Made by a program: the position numbers and the translations under genes. From the NCBI RefSeq assembly GCF_965200585.1, contig NZ_OZ241361.1: a stretch of DNA of 64,000 nt; one strand, 5' to 3'. The notes beneath the pieces are model-generated. The model was not told the DNA's origin, searched no databases, and saw only the letters and a program-made list of their open reading frames with translations. Of this stretch, positions 1 to 8,924 are shown piece after piece (within the stretch, counting starts at the first letter, position 1; each line of letters starts with the position of its first letter). Source of the DNA: Bacterioplanoides sp965200585. Its GTDB lineage: Bacteria > Pseudomonadota > Gammaproteobacteria > Pseudomonadales > Oceanobacteraceae.

Positions 1-179
1 ATACGAGTTCTGGATTTCATATGGCGATACAGCAAGGTGCCGATTTTCTTACCAAAGTATTGTTTGGTTGACAGTGGCAGCCAGGCGATTAGCCACATTG
101 TCAGCACAACCAGCCAGGCTCCGATGTATTTAGGCTGGAGTAAGGTCTTAGAGACAGGAATCAGATTGTTGTATTTCAT
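1..179 (-). CDS. lpxL: Lipid A biosynthesis acyltransferase (LpxL/HtrB family), N-terminal part
   Basis: The first 59 codons are present and the gene runs off the left edge of the window. Reading from the ATG at 179 the protein begins MKYNNLIPVSKTLLQPKYIG. A single hydrophobic segment follows (about residues 20-36), then a basic stretch. The pattern 'LL.PKY.G.WL' plus a Trp/Leu-rich anchor, then 'G..LG.LLYR.MK.R', is the usual start of inner-membrane Kdo2-lipid A lauroyl/myristoyl transferases. The catalytic HX4D motif would lie outside the window, so the call rests on the N-terminus alone. It is transcribed away from the PEP-CTERM gene that follows. Confidence 0.68.
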   Translation of the reverse strand, partial: MKYNNLIPVSKTLLQPKYIGAWLVVLTMWLIAWLPLSTKQYFGKKIGTLLYRHMKSRTR

Positions 180-194
180 TATTGTTGTTGGTGT

Positions 195-219
195 CGCGCT
201 TATATGGAGATTAAGCGCG
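195..219. repeat. Inverted repeat in the lpxL leader
   Basis: CGCGCTTA (195-202) and TAAGCGCG (212-219) form a perfect 8-bp stem with a 9-nt loop, 16 nt upstream of the lpxL start. It could be a 5'-UTR hairpin or an operator. There is no U-tract to make it a terminator. Confidence 0.35.
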
Positions 220-265
220 GTATTGTATCAAAGATGAAGTGCTGAAAGGTACTGGCGAACAACCA

Positions 266-291
266 TAAAAAAGGCTCCATGAAGGAGCCTT
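266..291 (-). terminator. Rho-independent terminator of the PEP-CTERM gene
   Basis: AAGGCTCC (271-278) pairs with GGAGCCTT (284-291). On the minus strand the hairpin is followed by a run of Ts (the A-run at 267-272). It lies about 20 nt past the stop of the minus-strand gene at 311-1009. Confidence 0.8.
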
Positions 292-310
292 GAGTTAATA
301 ATGCCAGAAA

Positions 311-1009
311 TCAGCTCTTGCGCTTATAGCGAGTTAAGCCAAAACCGAGCAGGGCAGAACCAAACAGCCAGGCAGCGGCTGGCAGAGGTACCGGTGAGAT
401 TTGACGCATAGCAATGATAATGTCGTCATAATCAGCATCATTCCAGCCCCATTTAGTGCGTTCATTATCATTGAAGCCAACAATAATGGTGCCTTCGGTC
501 AGAATCGTACTGTAAGGCAGGTAGCTGAGGGATAAAGAATCTTCTGTTAATTGGAATACATCAAATGCATCTGTGTTGGTATACGGGTTTAGTGGGATAC
601 TTTCGCTGGAGGCGCCATATTTCCAGTAACCATCATAATCTTCAAAATAAAGGTTTTCGTTGTTATCAAAGTCGACAGAGATCCAATGGCCCCAGTTGCT
701 GATATCAAGTGTTGTGAATGTGGTTTCTTGTTCATTACCTACATACTTGTTAAAGGCCGTTCCGTAAGTGTCACTTTCATCGGTTGAGGCAGTGTTGGGG
801 TTGGCAGATTCAAAAGCAATTGCAGTGAATTCCCATTGGCCTTCGAATGTAAAGCCCGGATCTATGTTTGTGTAAGAATCTTCAGCAAAGTAATTTGTAT
901 CGTCGAGAAAATTAGTTATGTGGCCAATGTGGTAAGGAAGTGCACCGGCAGATGCCAGAGCTGGTGTCATGGCTGTGACGATTGCTACTGATTTAATAAA
1001 AGATTTCAT
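311..1009 (-). CDS. PEP-CTERM-like (VPLPA-type) sorted exported protein
   Basis: A 232-residue protein with a Sec signal peptide (MKSFIKSVAIVTAMTPALASAG). Its C-terminus is a tripartite exosortase signal: VPLPAA, then the hydrophobic stretch AWLFGSALLGFGL, then the basic tail TRYKRKS. The middle is acidic and rich in Asp, Tyr and Trp, with 'NDNERTKWGWNDADYDD' near residue 190, and resembles secreted beta-rich matrix proteins. I do not recognise a catalytic domain. Proteins of this class are processed by an exosortase; the XrtA gene at 19700 is the obvious partner. The gene is monocistronic, with its own terminator and a candidate sigma-54 promoter plus CRP-type box upstream. Confidence 0.85.
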   Translation of the reverse strand: MKSFIKSVAIVTAMTPALASAGALPYHIGHITNFLDDTNYFAEDSYTNIDPGFTFEGQWEFTAIAFESANPNTASTDESDTYGTAFNKYVGNEQETTFTTLDISNWGHWISVDFDNNENLYFEDYDGYWKYGASSESIPLNPYTNTDAFDVFQLTEDSLSLSYLPYSTILTEGTIIVGFNDNERTKWGWNDADYDDIIIAMRQISPVPLPAAAWLFGSALLGFGLTRYKRKS

Positions 1010-1031
1010 ATAGGTAGTCCATTATTGGTTC

Positions 1032-1047
1032 TGTGATCTGGTTCACA
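1032..1047. promoter_or_regulatory. CRP-type palindrome TGTGA-N6-TCACA
   Basis: TGTGATCTGGTTCACA matches the CRP core TGTGA-N6-TCACA at all ten core positions. It lies between the candidate -12 element (about 1052) and the start codon at 1009, where the transcription start of the PEP-CTERM gene would be. Binding there would be expected to block, not activate, that promoter. It could instead serve another promoter. Function is inferred. Confidence 0.6.
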
Positions 1048-1050
1048 CTA

Positions 1051-1067
1051 TACATGGAATGTGCCAA
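1051..1067 (-). promoter_or_regulatory. Candidate sigma-54 (-24/-12) promoter of the 311-1009 gene
   Basis: On the minus strand TTGGCAC (1067-1061) is a perfect -24 element. ATGTA follows at the right spacing (GG-N10-GT in place of GG-N10-GC). The -12 element is imperfect, so activity would be weaker. The predicted transcript start is about 30 nt before the start codon. PrsR in this window is the expected activator. Confidence 0.5.
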
Positions 1068-1446
1068 TTATTTTTTTTGTATATAAATCATATATTTAAG
1101 TGATTTTTAAAGCGTTTTCTAATGCTGCTTGTTAAATATATCGACATCTTTGAGTTGATCGAGTTGGAAAACCTTACATTCTTTTGGTTTTGCGATTTTT
1201 ATTGCTGTTTTATTAAATCGAAAAATAAAAAACAACCCAATGTAAGTTTGTGAAATTCAAAGAAATAAGGTTCAATACTACTGAATTAAATTATGAATTA
1301 GGAATGATTTTTAACAGCGGCCTGGGAAGTGAACAATCAGAATGTTGAATTTGTACGTTCAATAATGGCCGCCAAACTACAGAAAGTACTTTTGCAGAAA
1401 TTTTTGTGAAAGACTGCACTTAACTCATTTAACATCATGGACGAGC
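1068..1446 (+). other. AT-rich intergenic region upstream of rfbB
   Basis: About 380 nt without a credible gene. It should hold the promoter of the rhamnose operon. I saw no clear JUMPstart/ops element, no GG-N10-GC sigma-54 site and no strong sigma-70 pair. Confidence 0.5.
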
Positions 1447-2517
1447 ATGAGAATTTTAGTAACGGGTGGAGCTGGCTTTATTGGCAGTGCTGTTGTTCGC
1501 CACCTGATCAATCATACTGAACATCATATTATCAATCTGGATTTGCTGACCTATGCAGGCAACCTCGAATCACTTGAGGGTGTGTCGGATTCAGAGCGCT
1601 ATTGCTTTGAGCAAGCCGACATCTGTGATCTCACCAGTTTGCAAAGTATATTCGCTCGACACCAACCTGATCGCATCATGCATCTTGCAGCAGAATCCCA
1701 TGTTGATCGTTCAATCGAAGGTCCGGGGCAATTTATTCAGACGAATGTCATTGGAACCTTCAATTTACTACAAGCTTCTTTGGCGCATTACACAGGTTTG
1801 AATGAGACAGAGAAAGCCGATTTCCGTTTTCATCATATTTCTACCGATGAAGTTTACGGAGATTTGCACGGCCTTGATGATCTGTTTACGGAAGAAACAC
1901 CTTATTCGCCAAGCTCACCTTACTCTGCAAGTAAGGCCAGCTCTGACCACCTGGTCAGGGCTTGGCAACGAACCTATGGGCTCCCTTGTTTGATAACCAA
2001 TTGTTCAAATAACTACGGGCCTTATCATTTCCCTGAAAAGCTGATCCCTCATGTCATTTTAAATGCTCTGGCTGGGAAACAACTGCCTGTTTACGGTGAT
2101 GGTATGCAGATCCGTGATTGGTTATTTGTTGAAGATCACGCCCGAGCACTTTGCACGGTGCTGTTTAGTGGCGAGGTGGGTGAGACTTACAATATTGGCG
2201 GTCATAATGAAAAGACCAATATTGAGGTCGTTCGCTCGATTTGCGCTTTATTAGAAGAATATGCCCCGTTAAAGCCGGAAGGAGTGGCTAACTACTCTGA
2301 TCTGATCACCTTTGTTAAGGATCGACCTGGTCATGATGTGCGTTACGCCATCGATGCAAGCAAAATTGAACGTGAACTGGGCTGGACACCGGAGGAAAGC
2401 TTTGAAACCGGATTGCGTAAGACAGTGATCTGGTATTTAGAAAACAAAAATTGGTGGCAGCGTGTATTAAATGGCGATTATCGCCTGCAGCGTATAGGAG
2501 CAAGCCATGAGTTATAA
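1447..2517 (+). CDS. rfbB: dTDP-glucose 4,6-dehydratase
   Basis: Second step of dTDP-L-rhamnose synthesis: NAD-dependent conversion of dTDP-glucose to dTDP-4-keto-6-deoxyglucose, in the cytosol. It is an extended SDR of 356 residues, the usual length. It has the Rossmann motif GGAGFIG (7-13), the catalytic STDEVYGD segment (T133-D134-E135) and Y159xxxK163 (YSASK). It is the first gene of rfbBACD; the next start codon overlaps its last 11 nt. Its product feeds the polymer made by the downstream EPS genes. Confidence 0.97.
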   Translation: MRILVTGGAGFIGSAVVRHLINHTEHHIINLDLLTYAGNLESLEGVSDSERYCFEQADICDLTSLQSIFARHQPDRIMHLAAESHVDRSIEGPGQFIQTNVIGTFNLLQASLAHYTGLNETEKADFRFHHISTDEVYGDLHGLDDLFTEETPYSPSSPYSASKASSDHLVRAWQRTYGLPCLITNCSNNYGPYHFPEKLIPHVILNALAGKQLPVYGDGMQIRDWLFVEDHARALCTVLFSGEVGETYNIGGHNEKTNIEVVRSICALLEEYAPLKPEGVANYSDLITFVKDRPGHDVRYAIDASKIERELGWTPEESFETGLRKTVIWYLENKNWWQRVLNGDYRLQRIGASHEL

Positions 2518-3382
2518 AGGAATTGTGCTGGCAGGAGGATCTGGCACTCGCCTGCACCCCATCACTCAAGGCGTATCTAAGCAGATGCTGCCTATCTACG
2601 ATAAGCCGATGATCTATTATCCTATTTCGGTATTGATGCTGGCCGGTATTCGCGAAATTCTGATTATTTCTACTCCGGATGATTTGCCCAAATTTCAGAC
2701 CTTACTGGGAGATGGTAGTAGTTTTGGTGTTGATTTTTCTTACGCTGTTCAACCGAGTCCGGATGGGCTGGCCCAGGCATTTTTGATTGGTGAATCTTTT
2801 ATCGGAGATAGCTCTGTTAGTCTGGTATTGGGAGATAATATTTTTTATGGGCAGCATTTTTCCGATAAGTTGATATCAGCTGCATCACGTACAGCAGGAG
2901 CCACTGTATTTGGATACCATGTTAAGGATCCGGAAAGGTTTGGTGTTGTTGAATTTGATGAGCAAGGATTGGCCATTTCTATTGAGGAAAAACCCAAGCA
3001 GCCAAAGTCTGAGTATGCCGTTACGGGTCTCTACTTTTATGACAATGATGTAGTCGATATTGCTCGCCAGACTGAGCCATCTCCGCGTGGTGAGTTAGAG
3101 ATTACCGATGTTAATAATGCCTATTTGCAGCGTGGCGATCTCAATGTTGAGTTGCTAGGGCGCGGCTTTGCCTGGCTGGATACTGGTACGCATGACTCAT
3201 TACTAGATGCAGGACAGTTTGTGCAAACCATTGAGCACCGTCAGGGACTCAAAGTGGCTTGCCTGGAGGAGATTGCGTTCCGTAAGGGTTGGATTACGGC
3301 TGATAAGCTTGCTGAACGTGGTGATTATTTGCAGAAAACTGGCTATGGCCAATATTTACTTAGTTTGTTGAAGGGCAAGTAA
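2507..3382 (+). CDS. rfbA: Glucose-1-phosphate thymidylyltransferase
   Basis: Makes dTDP-glucose from dTTP and glucose-1-phosphate, the first rhamnose-pathway step. It has 291 residues, the normal RmlA size. The nucleotide-binding signature GGSGTRLHP begins at residue 10, followed by KQMLPIYDKPMIYYP and the VLGDNIFYG Mg/nucleotide segment near residue 108. The start ATG lies inside the rfbB 3' end (11-nt overlap), and its stop overlaps the rfbC start by one base (TAATG), so translation is probably coupled throughout. Confidence 0.97.
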   Translation: MSYKGIVLAGGSGTRLHPITQGVSKQMLPIYDKPMIYYPISVLMLAGIREILIISTPDDLPKFQTLLGDGSSFGVDFSYAVQPSPDGLAQAFLIGESFIGDSSVSLVLGDNIFYGQHFSDKLISAASRTAGATVFGYHVKDPERFGVVEFDEQGLAISIEEKPKQPKSEYAVTGLYFYDNDVVDIARQTEPSPRGELEITDVNNAYLQRGDLNVELLGRGFAWLDTGTHDSLLDAGQFVQTIEHRQGLKVACLEEIAFRKGWITADKLAERGDYLQKTGYGQYLLSLLKGK

Positions 3383-3915
3383 TGAATGTTATTGAAACAT
3401 CCATTACGGATGCTGTAGTGATTGAGCCGCGGGTTTTTGGTGATGAGCGGGGCTTTTTTCTGGAAACTTTTCAAGCTGATCGCTATCGGGAAGTTGCTGG
3501 TATCGATCTTGAATTTGTTCAGGATAACCATTCTCGATCTTCTCATGGGGTCTTGAGAGGATTGCATTATCAAATCCATAAACCCCAGGGGAAGCTGGTG
3601 CGTGTTGTCGCCGGTGAAGTCTTTGATGTTGCGGTTGATATTCGGCCAGGTTCTCCAACTTATGGCAAGTGGGAGGGAGTCATTCTTTCGGCTGAAAATA
3701 AACGACAGTTCTGGATTCCGCCAGGCCTGGCCCATGGTTTTTTAGTACTTTCCGAATCAGCTGATTTTGAATACAAATGTACAGATTATTATGACCCAAC
3801 GGATGAAGGTTGTCTGATCTGGAATGATCCGGATATTGCTATTGAGTGGCCGGATATACAACCCTTGCTCTCCGAAAAAGACCAGATGGGGCAGTCATTT
3901 AAGGAGCTGAACTAG
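3382..3915 (+). CDS. rfbC: dTDP-4-dehydrorhamnose 3,5-epimerase
   Basis: Epimerises C3 and C5 of dTDP-4-keto-6-deoxyglucose. It is a 177-residue cupin of normal length. It carries the RGLHYQ segment with the catalytic base H62, the GLAHGFLVLS segment, and the EYKCTDYYDP segment holding the conserved Tyr. It sits in the rfbBACD operon, sharing one base with rfbA. Confidence 0.97.
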   Translation: MNVIETSITDAVVIEPRVFGDERGFFLETFQADRYREVAGIDLEFVQDNHSRSSHGVLRGLHYQIHKPQGKLVRVVAGEVFDVAVDIRPGSPTYGKWEGVILSAENKRQFWIPPGLAHGFLVLSESADFEYKCTDYYDPTDEGCLIWNDPDIAIEWPDIQPLLSEKDQMGQSFKELN

Positions 3916-3943
3916 TGCTTGTGTTCTGTATGGGAGAAGGGGT

Positions 3944-4822
3944 GTGAAGGTTTTGTTAACCGGGGCGTCAGGGCAGTTGGGGAGTCATTTGCGAGAAGTC
4001 CTGCCTGTAAATGGTCATGAATTACTTGCCATGGATTCAGCTTCTCTGGATATCAGCTCGCGAGAACAGGTTTTGACTTGTGCCTCTGATTGCCCTGATG
4101 TCATTGTAAATGCGGCTGCCTACACGGCGGTGGATAAGGCGGAGTCGGATGTTGATAAGGCTTTTGCTGTTAACGAGGTCGGGGTACGTCATCTGGTTGA
4201 GCTGGCTAAGCTGCTTAATATCCCTCTGATTAATGTGTCAACTGACTATGTGTTTGATGGTCGCGCTTCCGTTCCTTATGTTGAGGATTATCCGGTATCT
4301 CCTCTTGGTGTGTATGGAAATAGTAAGCGGGCAGGAGAGGCGTTACTGGAAAGTAGTGATGTTCTTTTTGTGAATATTCGAACCAGTTGGGTGTTTAGTG
4401 AATATGGAAATAATTTCCTAAAAACGATGCTACGCCTTGGATGTGAAAGAGATAGTTTGTCGGTTGTCTCAGATCAGATTGGTTGCCCAACATATGCCGG
4501 TGACCTGGCAGTGGCGATTAATAATATCCTTTTTTACTACTCTAAGAATAAAACGTTAACTAGTGGGCATTTTCATTATTGTGGTGATCAACAAACCAGC
4601 TGGTTCGGATTTGCTGAATATATTTTTAGTATTGCAAAAAGTAATCGTGTTATATCAATGTCTCCTCAGCTGTCACCAATTGTGACAAAAGAATACCCTA
4701 CGCCAGCAATAAGGCCTCTATACTCAGTTTTAAATACTCAGAAAATACGTAGTACATATGGCTGCATACCGTCGGATTGGAAATCTGCTGCTAATAAGGT
4801 TATTGCTCGACTTGCGACTTAA
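3944..4822 (+). CDS. rfbD: dTDP-4-dehydrorhamnose reductase
   Basis: Last step of dTDP-L-rhamnose synthesis, an NAD(P)H-dependent reduction. It has 292 residues with GASGQLG (7-13), STDYVFDG and the YGNSKRAGE (YxxxK) active-site pair. The start is GTG at 3944, preceded by a GGGAGAAGGGG Shine-Dalgarno-like stretch. No ATG lies closer to the Rossmann strand. It is 28 nt after rfbC, so part of the same operon. Confidence 0.95.
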   Translation: MKVLLTGASGQLGSHLREVLPVNGHELLAMDSASLDISSREQVLTCASDCPDVIVNAAAYTAVDKAESDVDKAFAVNEVGVRHLVELAKLLNIPLINVSTDYVFDGRASVPYVEDYPVSPLGVYGNSKRAGEALLESSDVLFVNIRTSWVFSEYGNNFLKTMLRLGCERDSLSVVSDQIGCPTYAGDLAVAINNILFYYSKNKTLTSGHFHYCGDQQTSWFGFAEYIFSIAKSNRVISMSPQLSPIVTKEYPTPAIRPLYSVLNTQKIRSTYGCIPSDWKSAANKVIARLAT

Positions 4823-4871
4823 TCCGGTTCAACTATGCTGCTATGGTTCTGCAATAGCGAGGTGCAAAACG

Positions 4872-6224
4872 ATGTCTCAAAATACATTTAAAATATTAAT
4901 AGCTTCAGTGTTAGTACTTTTCGCTATTAGTTCAAAAGCAGCGACTTATTATGTCGATCCGGATAATGGGAAGTCAGAGGGGGATGGCTCAGAGTCAAAC
5001 CCATGGAAGAGCTTGCAAGAAGTATTTGATAATGGGTTTGTTAAAGCAACACGTTGGGTGGCTCCCTATGATGATGCCAAGAAAGCGATTGAAACTGTCA
5101 ATCCTGACGGTTTTATTGTTGGTGGTGACACCATTTATTTACTCAACGGTTATCATGGGCAAGTCCAGGTTAATCGCTTGATGAATGAATCGTCGATCAC
5201 AATTCAGGCAAAAGAAGGACATTCCCCACGATTATCGAGCCTGAACATTATATCGTCATCGAATTGGACGGTAAAAGGGTTAGATGTCAGCTCTTCACAT
5301 GGTTCTACAAGTAGCAATCGGCTCCTTGAAGCTGCAGGTCATAATTGGACTGGCCCGTCCAGTAATGTCGTATTTGAAGAAAATACAGTGTATTCGTCGC
5401 CTGATATATCAGGCTGGTCTCAAAATGATTGGCTTGAAAAAGCTAAGTCTGGAATCTACCTGGATGCTTTTAACAGCATTGCTCGTAATAATAAAGTGTC
5501 TGGGATTCGCTTCGGAATTGCTGCAATATCCGATAATGTTTTGGTTGAAGGTAATGAAATTTTAAATTTTAGCGGTGATGGTATACGTGGCTTAGGTAAT
5601 GATAGCCGTTATATAGGAAATTTTATTGCAAATGGATTTAAGGTCGATGATAACCATGATGATGGCTTTCAGTCTTGGACCCATGATGGAACTCCTGTAG
5701 AGAATGTTATTGTTGATGGTAATAGGGTTTTTTATAACTACAATCATCCTAACTTAAGTTTGATATCTGACATACAAGGTATTGGCAATTTTGATGGCTT
5801 TTCCAAAAACTGGGTGGTAAGAAATAACCTGGTTGTTATTAATCATTGGAACGGAATTAGCTTTTATGGTGCTGAGGATGTTGAGATCTACCATAATACT
5901 GTCGTCGATGGTGATGATGATAGCACCATGATTCCCAGAATATTAGTTCATGATCATAAGGATGGAACACCTTCTGAAGATATTGAAATTATCAATAATA
6001 TTTCTAGGGTGTCTATGGCAAGTAGTGATATTAAAGCCAAAGGGAATATTGAGGTGGATTCAAAAAGTGCACTGTTCTTAGATCATGAGAACCATGACTA
6101 TACTCCCCGTATTAATACGTTGGCAAATAATAGTGGTGAGCCAATTTACTCTGGTACAACCGATATTAATGGACGAGAGAGGGCCTGCTCTCCGGAAATT
6201 GGTGCTTTTGAAGCCGGCTGGTGA
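4872..6224 (+). CDS. Secreted right-handed parallel beta-helix protein
   Basis: A 450-residue exported protein. I chose the ATG at 4872 because it gives a clean signal peptide (MSQNTFKILIASVLVLFAISSKA); an upstream in-frame start at 4758 would overlap rfbD and add 38 unlikely residues. The mature part opens with ATYYVDPDNG...GDGSESNPWKSL, the DUF1565-like start of carbohydrate-linked beta-helix proteins. Repeated 'N.v..n.i' turns follow, and it ends in EIGAFEAGW. It could be a polysaccharide lyase, epimerase or binding protein; no catalytic set is assigned. It lies 50 nt after rfbD, probably co-transcribed and acting on the polymer outside the inner membrane. Confidence 0.8.
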   Translation: MSQNTFKILIASVLVLFAISSKAATYYVDPDNGKSEGDGSESNPWKSLQEVFDNGFVKATRWVAPYDDAKKAIETVNPDGFIVGGDTIYLLNGYHGQVQVNRLMNESSITIQAKEGHSPRLSSLNIISSSNWTVKGLDVSSSHGSTSSNRLLEAAGHNWTGPSSNVVFEENTVYSSPDISGWSQNDWLEKAKSGIYLDAFNSIARNNKVSGIRFGIAAISDNVLVEGNEILNFSGDGIRGLGNDSRYIGNFIANGFKVDDNHDDGFQSWTHDGTPVENVIVDGNRVFYNYNHPNLSLISDIQGIGNFDGFSKNWVVRNNLVVINHWNGISFYGAEDVEIYHNTVVDGDDDSTMIPRILVHDHKDGTPSEDIEIINNISRVSMASSDIKAKGNIEVDSKSALFLDHENHDYTPRINTLANNSGEPIYSGTTDINGRERACSPEIGAFEAGW

Positions 6225-6233
6225 GTGAAAGTT

Positions 6234-6578
6234 TTAGATTGATCTTTTTTTGAAATATAGCTGGTTACAAATTGCCGCTGTGATAAAACCAGCTATATTG
6301 GCCATAAGGTCGAATACAGAGAACTCTCGACTAGGGGAATATTGACTCTGGAGTACCTCTGAGGTAATGGCAAAAATAAATAATAAAGTCAATGTTGGGA
6401 ATTTGACTGGTTTCTGGGTTTTAATGTAGATAGCGGTATATGATAGAAAAAAAATGAGAAAGTGACCTGCTTTGTCGGTATGCTTGGGGGGCTTCGGAAA
6501 TAAGCCTTCGCTAAAGAAAGCTAATAAAACCAAAGTCCCGAAAGTTAGAAATATTACTGCTGATAGAAGCTTGTTCAT
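6234..6578 (-). CDS. VanZ-like small membrane protein
   Basis: A 114-residue protein with about three to four hydrophobic segments and the VanZ-family pattern: TDKAGHFLIFFLSY (35-48), then SEVLQSQYSPSREFSVFDLMAN, where E, Q, R, D and N are typical, then the last helix. Such proteins are common beside exosortase/EPS genes; the function is not known. It is the last gene of the minus-strand trio that begins with the export lipoprotein at 8478, 6 nt after the outer-membrane gene. Confidence 0.8.
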   Translation of the reverse strand: MNKLLSAVIFLTFGTLVLLAFFSEGLFPKPPKHTDKAGHFLIFFLSYTAIYIKTQKPVKFPTLTLLFIFAITSEVLQSQYSPSREFSVFDLMANIAGFITAAICNQLYFKKRSI

Positions 6579-6584
6579 ATTGAT

Positions 6585-7856
6585 CTAGAAATAATATGTT
6601 AGTGTGGCTTGGCTTGATGACTCTGAGTATGAATTTAAAGGTATTTTAGAGTTTCTAGATTCATATTTAGCATCAAGCTTGACAGTTAAATTCTTCCTTA
6701 GCTTCCTTATATAAGACAGTAAGATATTCACTTGCTGATAATTATTATTGATATCCTTGGGGAAATAAGTGTCATTATGCTTGATAAGCCAGTGAATGTT
6801 GCTCAGTGGCGAGGCTTGGTAATCGAGTGATAATGATGTGATTTGCTCTTGTAGATTTTCGGTGGACTGAGCCTGATAATCTTCTTTCAACCAGTCTAAT
6901 GCAAGACTTGCCCTGCATCGATTGCATATGCCAGAGTTCAGATAGCTGAGGTTTAGCTGCTGTTCTTGATATAGATCCAGGGTGCTCCTGTTGCCATCTG
7001 TACTACTGACTAATGGATTGTTTTGATTTCCGCTAGAAGTGTCGGAAACTCTATGGCTATACTGTGCTGTCAGTACATGCCCACCATTGTTTAATTCAGT
7101 AAATAACTCAAGTAAAGGGGAGGCTAATTTTTCCCCAAAAGATGAACGAATTTCGTTGTGCCCCACTTCAATCCTGTAGTTTAGCAATCTCAGTCTACGT
7201 ACAATGATTATGCTGAGCTGATCAAAATCACCATCTTCGTCTTGAACATAATCAATATTCTGATGCAGAGCCGAGAGTTTTATCTCTGTAATGGGATTGA
7301 TATTGCGCATCCAGATGGCCTGAATGCCTTTGCGTGTACTATCGATATCTGAAGCATCCCGATAATGGATGTCGGTGATACTTGGCGTTATTGTAAAATT
7401 ATTATGGTTGTTTGGGGTGTAAAGAAAGTCGAGGCTGGCGCTTGTAATATGGCGATTATCTGTGTTGCTGGCTAATTGTGGCTGGCCTGGAGAATCAAGG
7501 ACTTCTTTGGCTGAATGAGAGAGTTTGGCGTTTAGCCATGGCTGTAAGTCCGCATAAGCGAAAGCGCTACCATTTACGATAAGCCTGCTTTCTTGAGATT
7601 TTTTCTTGTAATTCTCATAATCAAAAGAATAATCTACGTTTAATTGGCTGCGGCTGCTTTCTTGTGTATGAAATGTCGTTAGCCCAATATGATCCTGCAG
7701 CTCAGTTATCCTGTTATTTTTAGTTTTTAAAGCATTGTTAGTAAGTTGGCTTCCGGCATTGACTGAAAGCTCCAGAGAGTGAGCTTGTGTTGCTATAACC
7801 AATATAACGCAGCTAACATAATGTAGTCCGCTTCTGCTGTAGTCTGGATGTTTCAT
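6585..7856 (-). CDS. PEP-CTERM-system-associated outer-membrane beta-barrel protein
   Basis: A 423-residue protein with a Sec signal (ends near HSLE) and a long series of alternating beta strands ending in an aromatic C-terminus (QATLTYYF), as in outer-membrane barrels. Position and length match the uncharacterised family found next to the XrtA-type export lipoprotein (TIGR03016-like; recalled, not searched). It probably helps the polymer cross the outer membrane or anchors the system there. It lies 13 nt downstream of the export lipoprotein gene. Confidence 0.72.
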   Translation of the reverse strand: MKHPDYSRSGLHYVSCVILVIATQAHSLELSVNAGSQLTNNALKTKNNRITELQDHIGLTTFHTQESSRSQLNVDYSFDYENYKKKSQESRLIVNGSAFAYADLQPWLNAKLSHSAKEVLDSPGQPQLASNTDNRHITSASLDFLYTPNNHNNFTITPSITDIHYRDASDIDSTRKGIQAIWMRNINPITEIKLSALHQNIDYVQDEDGDFDQLSIIIVRRLRLLNYRIEVGHNEIRSSFGEKLASPLLELFTELNNGGHVLTAQYSHRVSDTSSGNQNNPLVSSTDGNRSTLDLYQEQQLNLSYLNSGICNRCRASLALDWLKEDYQAQSTENLQEQITSLSLDYQASPLSNIHWLIKHNDTYFPKDINNNYQQVNILLSYIRKLRKNLTVKLDAKYESRNSKIPLNSYSESSSQATLTYYF

Positions 7857-7869
7857 GAAACGGCTAAGT

Positions 7870-8478
7870 TCAGAATAAACGCTCGGGAACAGTAATTATG
7901 TCAGCTGGGCTAAGGAGAAAATTAGTATCAAGTTCACCGCGCTTTAAAATCCCCTCAAGGTCAATAGGGTAAGCTCTGACTGAATTGTCACTTTTTCTGT
8001 AGAGGAATGCCTTATCTTCAGCAGCGAATACTGTACTTCCGCCAGCTAGTAGCACCAAATCTAAAACAGTCATTCCTTTGCGCCAGGGAGTGGACAATGG
8101 TTGAGCGACCGCACCTGTAATCCTCACGCGTTGAGTGAATTCAGTGCTATTAGCTTCCGCAACAATGATAGTGACTGTTGGCTCCTGGATGTAATCAAAG
8201 AGTTTTTTACTGATCACTCCCTTCAGAGACTCTGTACTTTCGCCTGCTGCAGCTATTTCCCCTGCTAAAGGTACTGAAATTTTACCATCCGGGCGTACTG
8301 GAACAGTCACAGATAGTTCTGGGTTGCGCCAGACTCTGATGTCCAGAATGTCACCATGCCCAATCAGATACTGATCTGATATTTGGATTGGTGGTGGCGG
8401 GGCGGTGAGAATGCTGTTTGTGCTGCAGCCACTGATGATAGTGGTAAGTAACAATAGCAGGGGTGAGGCGAATTTCAT
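7870..8478 (-). CDS. Wza-type polysaccharide export lipoprotein (XrtA/EpsE-like)
   Basis: A 202-residue lipoprotein of the outer-membrane polysaccharide export family. The ATG at 8478 gives a proper lipoprotein signal with lipobox ISGC (C18); an upstream in-frame ATG at 8520 would add 14 residues ahead of the signal. The Poly_export domain begins at YLIGHGDILDIRVWRNPELS and is followed by a soluble-ligand-binding beta-grasp (SLBB) unit around VRITGAVAQP. It is shorter than E. coli Wza, as is usual for the PEP-CTERM-linked form. First gene of the minus-strand trio, divergent from the PEP-CTERM gene at 9010. Confidence 0.88.
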   Translation of the reverse strand: MKFASPLLLLLTTIISGCSTNSILTAPPPPIQISDQYLIGHGDILDIRVWRNPELSVTVPVRPDGKISVPLAGEIAAAGESTESLKGVISKKLFDYIQEPTVTIIVAEANSTEFTQRVRITGAVAQPLSTPWRKGMTVLDLVLLAGGSTVFAAEDKAFLYRKSDNSVRAYPIDLEGILKRGELDTNFLLSPADIITVPERLF

Positions 8479-8920
8479 TTTTATCCTGTCGTACTGGCTG
8501 GTAGCCAATATAAGCTCCATGATTGTAAAGCCAGCGTCTGATGTTAATCAGAAAGTGCGGCCATCTCGATGATTTTTAACGAATGAGGGCGTTAAAGTAA
8601 AGAGGTTAACAGATAATAAGTTGTGTTAGTAAAATCGACTCGAGCTCATGTAAAAAAAGTCGACGGTTATTTATCAGCTTTGTCATTAATGATTTTGATT
8701 TGTTAATGGCTTGAGCTCTCGGTCTTTGCGCGTGCTGATCTGTTATTTTAGTAAAGATAAATAGATATTTCAGTGTTAGTTGTAAGGCTTGTCTCAGGTA
8801 TAAAATGGTAAGTGAGTGAGAATCTGTCGAAATCGTTTACGCAATTGCTTGAGGCTATATTAGTTGTGCGTCTCTTTTGAATAAATAATTTTTAAGTCGT
8901 TGAAAATAAAGGAATTTGTT
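8479..8920. other. Divergent intergenic region between the export operon and the PEP-CTERM gene
   Basis: About 440 nt of AT-rich DNA with no gene. It must carry the promoter of the minus-strand export trio. I found no convincing -24/-12 site in that direction. Confidence 0.45.
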
Positions 8921-8924
8921 TTTT

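Noticed and set aside
37..237. 66-codon plus-strand reading frame at the left edge
   Set aside because: It overlaps the lpxL N-terminus in antisense; the minus strand gives a family match and this does not.
1068..1446. JUMPstart/ops element before the rhamnose operon
   Set aside because: No GGCGGTAGCGTG-like sequence found.
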